Assembly (NCBI GenBank): GCA_036166735.1
Contig: JAYZHG010000133.1
Location: 1-5,823 of the forward strand
DNA: 5,823 bases
Direction: 5' to 3'
DNA from: JAPYTU01 sp036166735
GTDB taxonomy: Bacteria; Bacteroidota; Bacteroidia; Cytophagales; MED-G16
The notes beneath the pieces are model-generated. The model ran no database searches and had not been told where the DNA came from. It saw nothing but the letters and a program-made list of their open reading frames with translations. Position 1 is the stretch's first letter. Every line of letters begins with the position of its first letter. Positions 1 through 5,554 of the stretch are shown here, piece after piece. The position numbers and the translations under genes were made by a program.

Positions 1-638
1 ACTAAAGACAGTGTAAATGTATTAAAATTAGATATATCTGGCAATTCAGATGTTTTTTCTACTACATCAATAAGATTATCTAAATTATATTGATAAGATG
101 AAATTAACTGCAATTTATTTTTATTAAAATCAAAAGAAATACCTGCTGAAGCCATTAATCCATATCCGAATTCATTGTCTCTTAATGAGTTGTAATCCGC
201 TCCCAAAATTATATTTTCATCTTCATCAAATAAGCTATATTCACTATCATGATCTAATAAAAAATCAAAAAAAGGTCCAATACTAAATAATATTTTTGAT
301 CTTGATTTACCTAGATATGCATTCATAAGTATTGGAACGTTTAAATAATTAATAGTAGAATGATAAAACTGACCATCTAAAAATTCTTGTTTCCATCCTT
401 TTTTTTGATGTGATATTTCAAACCTAAGACCAACATTTTTTTGAGTTTGAATTTCAGATATAAAAGAGTAATGAACACTATTTAAAGGATTCGTTTTAGT
501 ATTTGAAGGAAAAAAATTATTGTAAAAATGAATATTTGAAGAAGAATAACCTGATTTAAAACCTATTGAAAATGAATTTTGAGAATATGACTGATTATAT
601 AATAATAAAAAAGATATGATCCAGAAAAAATATTTCAT
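1..638 (-). CDS. Outer-membrane beta-barrel protein, PorT-like family (partial, C-terminus outside window)
   Basis: Read on the minus strand from the ATG at 638-636, the frame stays open for 212 codons to the left edge, so the C-terminus is missing. The product begins MKYFFWIISFLLLYNQSYSQ, a clear signal peptide with a charged start, a hydrophobic core and the S-Y-S-Q end common in exported Bacteroidota proteins. There is no lipobox cysteine. The mature part alternates polar and hydrophobic residues rich in Tyr, Phe and Ser. It contains VGLRFEISHQKKGW and NYLNVPILMNAYLG, which match the pattern of the 'outer membrane beta-barrel / PorT-like' family: strands, then a 'Y-L-x-V/I-P-I/L-L' segment. 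This family sits in the outer membrane; its members have varied and mostly unknown roles, and only PorT itself is tied to type IX secretion. I infer an 8-strand-type barrel, but no specific function or symbol is justified. It is transcribed divergently from the SRP RNA gene. Confidence 0.75.
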   Translation of the reverse strand, partial: MKYFFWIISFLLLYNQSYSQNSFSIGFKSGYSSSNIHFYNNFFPSNTKTNPLNSVHYSFISEIQTQKNVGLRFEISHQKKGWKQEFLDGQFYHSTINYLNVPILMNAYLGKSRSKILFSIGPFFDFLLDHDSEYSLFDEDENIILGADYNSLRDNEFGYGLMASAGISFDFNKNKLQLISSYQYNLDNLIDVVEKTSELPDISNFNTFTLSL

Positions 639-715
639 TTTAATTCTTAAATAAAGAAAAATAATGTATTTAAAAAGCTTAAACATTTTTTTAATATAAA
701 ATTATAAAAAAAAAG

Positions 716-731
716 AAATCAACGTTGATTT
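716..731. repeat. Perfect 16-bp palindrome in the divergent intergenic region
   Basis: AAATCAACGTTGATTT equals its own reverse complement. It lies between the divergent outer-membrane protein gene and the SRP RNA gene, just upstream of the candidate -7 box for the RNA. Its centre, TCAACGTTGA, includes both G and C in a region that is otherwise nearly all A and T. It could be an operator for a dimeric regulator, or it could form a short hairpin (6-bp stem, ACGT loop). The sequence alone does not decide between these. The rest of 639-744 is poly-A/T with no reading frame of interest. Confidence 0.55.
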
Positions 732-734
732 TAT

Positions 735-742
735 TAATTTTA
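735..742 (+). promoter_or_regulatory. Candidate -7 box for the SRP RNA gene
   Basis: TAATTTTA matches the Bacteroidota -7 consensus TAnnTTTG at seven of eight positions (the last G is A). If the box is centred at -7, transcription would begin around 745-746, exactly where the SRP RNA terminal helix begins. No convincing -33 TTG element is present at the usual spacing, so the call rests on position and on partial consensus in AT-rich DNA. Confidence 0.35.
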
Positions 743-744
743 AA

Positions 745-840
745 GCGGCAAGCTAGTACGACCAGCTCCTACTGAATCCCCCAGGTCTGGAAGGAAGCAA
801 GGGTAAGTGGTTGTAGCGGTGCGATATCTGGTTTGCCATT
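745..840 (+). ncRNA. ffs: Signal recognition particle RNA, small bacterial type (4.5S)
   Basis: This is the RNA scaffold of the signal recognition particle; with Ffh it delivers ribosomes making membrane proteins to FtsY at the inner membrane. The conserved Ffh-binding domain is plain at 782-799: the symmetric loop CAGG/AGCA (782-785 with 796-799), a 3-bp stem UCU/GGA (786-788 with 793-795) and a GGAA tetraloop (789-792). Below it, CCC 779-781 pairs with GGG 801-803. Further helices include 765-767 with 815-817 and 762-763 with 818-819. The terminal helix GGCAAGC (747-753) pairs with GUUUGCC (831-837), with one G-U pair. At about 95 nt it is the Alu-less hairpin form typical of Gram-negative bacteria. 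The stem closing the tetraloop ends in a U-G wobble rather than C-G. Exact ends are inferred from the helix and the T-run. Confidence 0.95.
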
Positions 841-845
841 TTTTT
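831..845 (+). terminator. Intrinsic terminator formed by the SRP RNA 3' strand and T-run
   Basis: The 3' strand of the SRP RNA terminal helix (831-837) is followed by A and seven T residues (839-845). The long SRP hairpin plus U-run should terminate transcription. The helix here is short and contains a G-U pair, so some read-through into the gene that begins at 849 is plausible. Confidence 0.6.
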
Positions 846-848
846 AAT

Positions 849-1055
849 ATGTATATAATAAAAATTAAAGGTAAAGCTAAAATCCCGGACTATATTCAAC
901 TTAGGAATAAAGATATGGTACTTGTTGATTACTTTAGAGCTGACAGACCTATTGATAAATTAAGAAATTATAAAATTAAAAGTCCTGATAATCAAATAAT
1001 CAAATACATAAATTCTTTACCATTTGGTAAATTAGAACCACTTAATATATCTTAA
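849..1055 (+). CDS. Small conserved-looking hypothetical protein (68 aa) upstream of ftsE
   Basis: Starts at the ATG at 849, giving MYIIKIKGKAKIPDYIQLRN and ending in a KLEPLNIS tail. An in-frame GTG at 807 would add 14 residues, but those codons lie inside the SRP RNA and translate to an unrelated sequence, so 849 is preferred. The product is basic and soluble, with no signal peptide, membrane segment or cysteine. Its 'KIKGKAKIPDYIQLR' start and 'VDYFRADRP' centre look like a constrained small fold; I have the impression of similar short proteins beside ftsE in flavobacteria, but I cannot name a family or a function. It stops 7 nt before ftsE, so the two are very probably co-transcribed. There is no room for a promoter between the SRP RNA T-run (ending 845) and the start codon. 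It therefore depends on read-through from the RNA gene, on a promoter inside that gene, or on a leaderless start. Confidence 0.8.
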   Translation: MYIIKIKGKAKIPDYIQLRNKDMVLVDYFRADRPIDKLRNYKIKSPDNQIIKYINSLPFGKLEPLNIS

Positions 1056-1062
1056 AAAAAAA

Positions 1063-1743
1063 ATGATCGAAAAAACAAATATTATAGAGATAGAAAACGC
1101 AACAATTTTTCATCATTATAAAACTATTCTTAATAATGTTTCATTAAAATTAACTAAAGGTGATTTTATTTATATAATAGGTAAAACTGGTAGTGGTAAA
1201 AGTTCATTATTAAAAACATTATATTCTGATATACCACTAAAAATGGGGAAAATAATAATTGATGGTGATGAAATCAACAAAATTAAAAAAAGTCAATTAC
1301 CATATTTAAGAAGAAAAATAGGAATAGTTTTTCAAGATTTTCAATTATTCCAAGATAGAAATGCATATGAAAACATAAAATTTGTTATGGATTCAACAGG
1401 TTGGATAGATAAAACCAAAATTAATGATAGAATCAATTATTTACTAGAAAAAGTTGGATTAGCAAATAAATTAAAAAACTATCCTTATGAATTATCTGGA
1501 GGAGAACAACAAAGACTAGTAATAGCTAGAGCTTTAGTTAACGAACCTAAATTAATTATTGCAGATGAACCTACAGGAAATTTAGATCCGGAAATTGCTG
1601 AAAATATTTTAAAATTATTAATTGATATTAATAACAGTGGTACTACTATTATTATGACTACTCATAATTATAATTTAATTAAAAAATATAAAAAGAAAAC
1701 CTACCAATGCATAGATGGTAATTTTGAAGAAATAATATTATAA
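1063..1743 (+). CDS. ftsE: Cell division ATP-binding protein FtsE (ABC ATPase)
   Basis: A 226-aa ABC-transporter ATPase. Visible motifs: Walker A GKTGSGKSS (40-48), Q-loop Q91 in VFQDFQLF, signature LSGGEQQR (144-151), Walker B LIIADEP with catalytic E169, D-loop NLD (173-175) and H-loop H201. The whole read resembles flavobacterial FtsE, including 'GSGKSSLLKTLY', 'LPYLRRKIGIVFQDFQL' and the short C-terminal 'CIDGNFEE' tail. In known systems FtsE pairs with the membrane protein FtsX at the cytoplasmic face of the inner membrane, and ATP hydrolysis gates cell-wall hydrolases at the division site. ftsX is not next to it here: the following gene is on the opposite strand. The start is the ATG at 1063, behind an A-rich leader and without a Shine-Dalgarno site. 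The last codons overlap by 6 nt with the stop of the convergent TPR gene. A LolD- or MacB-type ATPase is the alternative, but the FtsE reading is better. Confidence 0.88.
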   Translation: MIEKTNIIEIENATIFHHYKTILNNVSLKLTKGDFIYIIGKTGSGKSSLLKTLYSDIPLKMGKIIIDGDEINKIKKSQLPYLRRKIGIVFQDFQLFQDRNAYENIKFVMDSTGWIDKTKINDRINYLLEKVGLANKLKNYPYELSGGEQQRLVIARALVNEPKLIIADEPTGNLDPEIAENILKLLIDINNSGTTIIMTTHNYNLIKKYKKKTYQCIDGNFEEIIL

Positions 1744-2406
1744 TAAATTAAGCTTATCTATTGCATTTTGAAAATCAGATGATATTTCTACTGACTTCTC
1801 AAATGATATCTTTGCAAGATCTTGATTGTTTTGTTCAGAATAAATTAATCCCTTTAAATAATGTAATTGTGCTCTCATCAAAATATCTTGTCTTGAATTG
1901 TCAGATTTACTAACACTTACATACATCTCTTCTGTCAAAGAATTATTAATTAAAATATCCAAATTTGTTAAACTTTCATTAAAATTTTTTAATTCAAATT
2001 GCAAATAAGAAATCGTATAAAGTATATCTGTTCTATCTGTTTTTAAATATAAAGTTTCATATTCATTTAAAGCCTGTTGCTTTAAACCTAAATTTTGAAG
2101 AGTTATACATGAGATTTCAAGTGCTATTAAATTTTCAGTATCAGCTAATAAAATTTCTCTAGAAATCATATAAGCGGGTGCCCATTGAGATATGGCGTAA
2201 TATTCCTTCATCAAAGAATCTTTTAATAAAATATTATCTGGTTGTAAAGCAATCATGTTATATAGCGCAGATATAGCTACATTCGGATCATTGTAACTTT
2301 TTGATTTTTCATAAATAGATTTTTGAATTTCAAAATTATTTATTTGTGAAAAAGATTTTTGTGATATACTTATAACAAACAACAACATTAAATAATTTAT
2401 TTTCAT
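1738..2406 (-). CDS. Exported tetratricopeptide-repeat-like protein
   Basis: 222 residues. It begins MKINYLMLLFVISISQKSFSQ, a signal peptide ending in the typical Bacteroidota S-F-S-Q with no lipobox cysteine, so a periplasmic location is expected. The mature part is all-helical in character, with TPR-like helix pairs. The clearest is the last one, about residues 173-210 (LHYLKGLIYSEQNNQDLAKISFEKSVEIS), matching the TPR spacing of small and large hydrophobic residues. Two or three weaker repeats precede it (about 42-75, 78-110 and 112-150). TPR proteins are scaffolds for protein contacts; the partner is unknown. The start codon overlaps the cca stop as ATGA, so it is the second gene of a two-gene unit and is probably translationally coupled. 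It has no own promoter visible. Convergent with ftsE, with stop codons overlapping. Confidence 0.75.
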   Translation of the reverse strand: MKINYLMLLFVISISQKSFSQINNFEIQKSIYEKSKSYNDPNVAISALYNMIALQPDNILLKDSLMKEYYAISQWAPAYMISREILLADTENLIALEISCITLQNLGLKQQALNEYETLYLKTDRTDILYTISYLQFELKNFNESLTNLDILINNSLTEEMYVSVSKSDNSRQDILMRAQLHYLKGLIYSEQNNQDLAKISFEKSVEISSDFQNAIDKLNLL

Positions 2407-3824
2407 GACTTTAGTTTTTTAGGTTTCAAACCAGCAGACTCACCCAACTTTAATAATAAGTCTAATGCTTCTTTTTTATTATTTTTAATTTTTCCATCCA
2501 ATATTTGTTCCTTTATCTCATTTTTTAATTTTCCAATTATTTTTGATGGTTTAATTGCAAAAATATTAATTATTTCAATACCTGAAATAGGTGGTTGAAA
2601 ATTTTTTACTTTATCATTTTTTTCTACCATCTCCATTTTTCTTTCAACTATATCAAAATTTTTTAAATATTTTTTTGCTCTCTCAGGATTTTTTGTTGTA
2701 ACATCAGCCCTACAAAGTATCATCAAATCTTCTATATTATTTCCCGCTTCAAATAATAATCTCCTTATAGCTGAATCTGTAATATTACTACTTACTAATG
2801 CAATTGGTCTTAAATGTAATTTTACAAGATTTTGAACATATTTCATTCTTTCATCTAATGGTAACCTTAAATTTTTAAATATTTTTGGTACAATTTTAGC
2901 ACCCAAATCTTCATGCCCATGGAATGTCCACCCATTTTTTTCACTATATCTCTTAGTTAAAGGTTTGGCTATATCATGTAAGATTGCAGACCATCTTAAC
3001 CATAAAGAATCTGATGTTTTTGATACATTATCTAATACTTCAAGTGTATGATAAAAATTATCTTTATGTGCATGATTATTTACTTTATCAATACCATGAA
3101 GTTTTTCCATTTCAGGAAAAAAATAACCTAGCAAATTTGTTGTAAAAAGTAATTTAAATCCATATGATGGATTTTTTGAAAGTATAATTTTATTGAGTTC
3201 TGAAGTTATTCTTTCAATGCTAATAATTTTAATCCTTTCAGCAGAATCTCTAATTGCTTGAAAAGTATAAGGTTCAATATCAAAATTTAATTGTGTTGCA
3301 AACCTAATAGCTCTCAACATTCGCAAAGGATCATCTATAAAAGTTTTATTAGGATCATCACATGTTTTTATTATCTTATTTTGTAAATCATCTAATCCAT
3401 TTTTAATATCGATTAACTCTCCATAATTTCTATTAATAGATATTGCCATAGAATTAATCGTAAAATCTCTTCTATTAATATCCTCTTCAAATGTTCCTAA
3501 AGAAACACATGGATTTCTTGAATCCTTTGAGTATGATTCTTTTCTAGCTCCAACAAATTCAAATTGGTAATTATTATCTATTATAGATGCTGTTCCAAAG
3601 TTTTTAAAAACTTTTACTGAAGAAAAATTATTTTCTGAAGATATAATTTCAACTAAACTATATGGATCACCTATAGTCATAAAATCAATATCTTTGCACC
3701 TTCTATTTAAAAATAAATCTCTAACATATCCACCAACCAAATACGTATCAATTTTTGATTTTTGAACTGTTTTAATAATTTTTTTTAAATTTAAATCACT
3801 TTCAATTTTATTCTTTAGATTCAT
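2403..3824 (-). CDS. cca: CCA tRNA nucleotidyltransferase (class II, with HD domain)
   Basis: Adds or repairs the 3'-CCA end of tRNAs using CTP and ATP, in the cytoplasm. From the ATG at 3824 (MNLKNKIES...) it has 473 residues. The nucleotidyltransferase head shows GGYVRD (31-36) and the metal-binding DID (45-47), with a third acidic residue in FEFVGARKESY (about E89). RRDFTINSMA (118-127) follows. The base-recognition motif is DDPLRMLRAIRFA (164-176), the family's E/D-D-x-x-R element. The C-terminal part carries an HD phosphohydrolase-like domain: H259 in FYHTLEVL, HDIAKP (H283/D284) and FHGHE (301 and 303). This architecture is the usual Bacteroidota Cca; a poly(A) polymerase is the less likely alternative. 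In-frame ATG at 3830 and TTG at 3836 are possible earlier starts; 3824 best matches the family's 'MN-' start, but the choice is not certain. Stop TGA overlaps the next gene's ATG. Confidence 0.93.
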   Translation of the reverse strand: MNLKNKIESDLNLKKIIKTVQKSKIDTYLVGGYVRDLFLNRRCKDIDFMTIGDPYSLVEIISSENNFSSVKVFKNFGTASIIDNNYQFEFVGARKESYSKDSRNPCVSLGTFEEDINRRDFTINSMAISINRNYGELIDIKNGLDDLQNKIIKTCDDPNKTFIDDPLRMLRAIRFATQLNFDIEPYTFQAIRDSAERIKIISIERITSELNKIILSKNPSYGFKLLFTTNLLGYFFPEMEKLHGIDKVNNHAHKDNFYHTLEVLDNVSKTSDSLWLRWSAILHDIAKPLTKRYSEKNGWTFHGHEDLGAKIVPKIFKNLRLPLDERMKYVQNLVKLHLRPIALVSSNITDSAIRRLLFEAGNNIEDLMILCRADVTTKNPERAKKYLKNFDIVERKMEMVEKNDKVKNFQPPISGIEIINIFAIKPSKIIGKLKNEIKEQILDGKIKNNKKEALDLLLKLGESAGLKPKKLKS

Positions 3825-3903
3825 AACCATCAACAAATTTAAAATATTAACTCTTGCTTTCTAATAAAATTAATTTTTATCATCAGAATATAATTATTTG
3901 TCT

Positions 3904-3911
3904 TAGTTTTG
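3904..3911 (+). promoter_or_regulatory. Candidate pyrG promoter, -7 box
   Basis: TAGTTTTG is an exact match to the Bacteroidota -7 consensus TAnnTTTG. Centred at -7, it would place the transcription start at about 3915, the first C of CCCG, leaving a leader of about 26 nt before the pyrG ATG. No clear -33 TTG is found at the usual 19-21 nt spacing, so the promoter would be weak or atypical. Confidence 0.45.
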
Positions 3912-3914
3912 TTA

Positions 3915-3969
3915 CCCGTTACTATACATAAATACTAATAATGTCAAAAAAATATATTTTCGTAACGGG
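3915..3969 (+). promoter_or_regulatory. Inverted repeat linking the pyrG leader to its first codons
   Basis: CCCGTTAC (3915-3922) is perfectly complementary to GTAACGGG (3962-3969), which lies in pyrG codons 8-10. The 39-nt loop holds the start codon at 3941. An outer pair, GTTAC (3911-3915) with GTAAC (3974-3978), could extend the stem if transcripts start further upstream. The 5' arm begins at the predicted transcription start. Pairing would close off the region where the 30S subunit loads. A regulatory role is inferred; the 3' arm encodes the conserved V-T-G of the P-loop, so its sequence is also constrained by the protein. Confidence 0.4.
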
Positions 3970-5554
3970 AGGAGTAACTTCATCACTCGGAAAAGGTATA
4001 ATATCTGCTTCATTAGGACTTCTTCTTAAATCAATAGGATTTAAAGTAACCATCCAAAAATTTGATCCATATCTTAATATTGATCCAGGAACAATGAATC
4101 CATATGAACATGGTGAATGTTATGTTACAGAAGACGGAGCGGAAACTGATTTGGATTTAGGTCATTACGAAAGATTTCTTGGTATATCAACGTCTCAAGA
4201 TAATAATGTTACAACTGGTAGAATTTATAATAATGTTATAAAAAAAGAGAGAGAAGGAAAATTTTTAGGTAAAACAGTACAAGTTATTCCTCACATTACA
4301 GATGAAATTAAAAATAGTTTTTACAAAATTGGAAAAAATAATGACTTTGAAATAATAATTACTGAAATTGGAGGTTGTATAGGTGATATTGAATCATTAC
4401 CATTCTTTGAAGCAGTAAGACAAGCAAAACAAGATTTAAAAAGAAATAATTTTTTATCTATTCATTTAACCCTCATACCATACTTATCAGCCTCTGGAGA
4501 ATTAAAAACTAAACCAACACAACACTCAGTAAAAAAACTATTAGAAGCAGGTATACAACCTGACATCTTAGTATGTAGAACCGAACATAGTTTAGGTAAA
4601 GAAATAAAAGATAAATTGGCTTTATTTTGTAATGTTTCAAAAAATTCAGTTATTGAATCTATAGACGCAAAATCAATTTATGATGTACCCATTTTAATGA
4701 AAAATGAAAAATTGCATATAAGGGTTAGTGAATATTTGAATTTGGTTAGAAAAAAATCATTAAAAATGCAAAAATGGTCCAAATTCCTGAAGAATTTACA
4801 TTCATCAAAATACGAAATAATTATTGGAATTGTTGGTAAATATACTGAATTACATGATGCATATAAATCCATATCTGAATCTTTAATTCATGCTGGTGTT
4901 AATTTAAATTCAAAAGTTAAAATTAAATGGATTTCATCTGATAAAATCACAACAAAAAATGCAAATAATAAATTAAAAAAATTAGATGGAATTATAGTAG
5001 CTCCTGGTTTTGGTGATAGAGGAATTAATGGAAAAATTATTGCAATAAAATTTGCTAGATTAAACAAAATTCCATTTTTTGGTATTTGTCTAGGTATGCA
5101 ATGTGCTTCAATAGAATTTTCAAGAAATGTTTTAAATCTAAAAGATGCTGATTCTTATGAATTCAATCAGAACACGAAAAATCCAATTATAGATTTAATG
5201 GAAAATCAAAAAAAAATTAAAAATAAAGGAGGAACAATGAGGTTAGGTTCATACAACTGTGAATTATCAAAAAATTCTATAGCTATTAAAGCTTACAAAA
5301 AGTCTTCTATTAGAGAAAGACATAGACATAGATTTGAATTTAATAATAATTATTTAGAAGATTTTAAGAAAAATGGAATGGAGATAACTGGAGTTAATAA
5401 GAGACTTAATTTAGTTGAAATAATTGAACTAAAAAACCACCCTTGGTTTCTTGGTACACAATACCATCCAGAATATAAAAGTACAGTTCTTAACCCACAT
5501 CCCTTATTTATTAGCTTTGTTAAAAAAATAAAAACATTAAAAAATGGACAGTAA
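3941..5554 (+). CDS. pyrG: CTP synthase (glutamine-hydrolysing)
   Basis: Makes CTP from UTP, ATP and glutamine, the last step of pyrimidine nucleotide synthesis, in the cytoplasm. 537 residues, full length for the family. The N-terminal amidoligase domain (about 1-267) has the P-loop TGGVTSSLGKG (9-19, K18), the metal ligand D72 in ETDLDLGHYERF, and EIGGCIGDIES (142-152), supplying the second acidic ligand E142. The common form is GGTVGD, so Cys146-Ile147 is a mild variant. The glutamine amidotransferase domain (about 290-537) has the oxyanion-loop motif APGFGDRG (354-361), nucleophile C383 in GICLGMQ, and H509/E511 in GTQYHPEY. The GDRG form with a single Gly in place of PGGFG looks usual for Bacteroidota. 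The ATG start has no Shine-Dalgarno site; the N-terminus MSKKYIFVTGGV fits the family. The end overlaps yidC by 11 nt, so the two are co-transcribed. See the leader inverted repeat for possible control. Confidence 0.98.
   Translation: MSKKYIFVTGGVTSSLGKGIISASLGLLLKSIGFKVTIQKFDPYLNIDPGTMNPYEHGECYVTEDGAETDLDLGHYERFLGISTSQDNNVTTGRIYNNVIKKEREGKFLGKTVQVIPHITDEIKNSFYKIGKNNDFEIIITEIGGCIGDIESLPFFEAVRQAKQDLKRNNFLSIHLTLIPYLSASGELKTKPTQHSVKKLLEAGIQPDILVCRTEHSLGKEIKDKLALFCNVSKNSVIESIDAKSIYDVPILMKNEKLHIRVSEYLNLVRKKSLKMQKWSKFLKNLHSSKYEIIIGIVGKYTELHDAYKSISESLIHAGVNLNSKVKIKWISSDKITTKNANNKLKKLDGIIVAPGFGDRGINGKIIAIKFARLNKIPFFGICLGMQCASIEFSRNVLNLKDADSYEFNQNTKNPIIDLMENQKKIKNKGGTMRLGSYNCELSKNSIAIKAYKKSSIRERHRHRFEFNNNYLEDFKKNGMEITGVNKRLNLVEIIELKNHPWFLGTQYHPEYKSTVLNPHPLFISFVKKIKTLKNGQ

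Noticed and set aside
644..658. TTCTT/AAGAA inverted repeat in the leader of the outer-membrane protein gene
   Set aside because: A 5-bp A/T-rich stem is expected by chance in this composition and has no supporting signal.
807..848. A 14-codon N-terminal extension of the 68-aa protein from a GTG at 807
   Set aside because: These codons fall within the SRP RNA 3' strand and its terminator; the encoded residues do not look like part of the protein, and the ATG at 849 gives a sensible N-terminus.
3825..3836. Upstream TTG (3836) and ATG (3830) starts for cca
   Set aside because: They add only 4 or 2 residues (M-L-M-V), and the family usually begins near 'MN'. The ATG at 3824 is preferred, though 3830 cannot be excluded.
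3834..3841. TAAATTTG on the minus strand, an exact match to the -7 consensus just before cca
   Set aside because: It lies so close to the start codon that the mRNA would be leaderless or begin at the start codon itself, no -33 box is present, and such matches are common by chance in this AT-rich DNA.
4678..4872. A 64-codon open frame on the minus strand inside pyrG
   Set aside because: It is antisense to well-conserved pyrG codons, has no upstream signal and shows no protein-like pattern beyond AT-rich composition.
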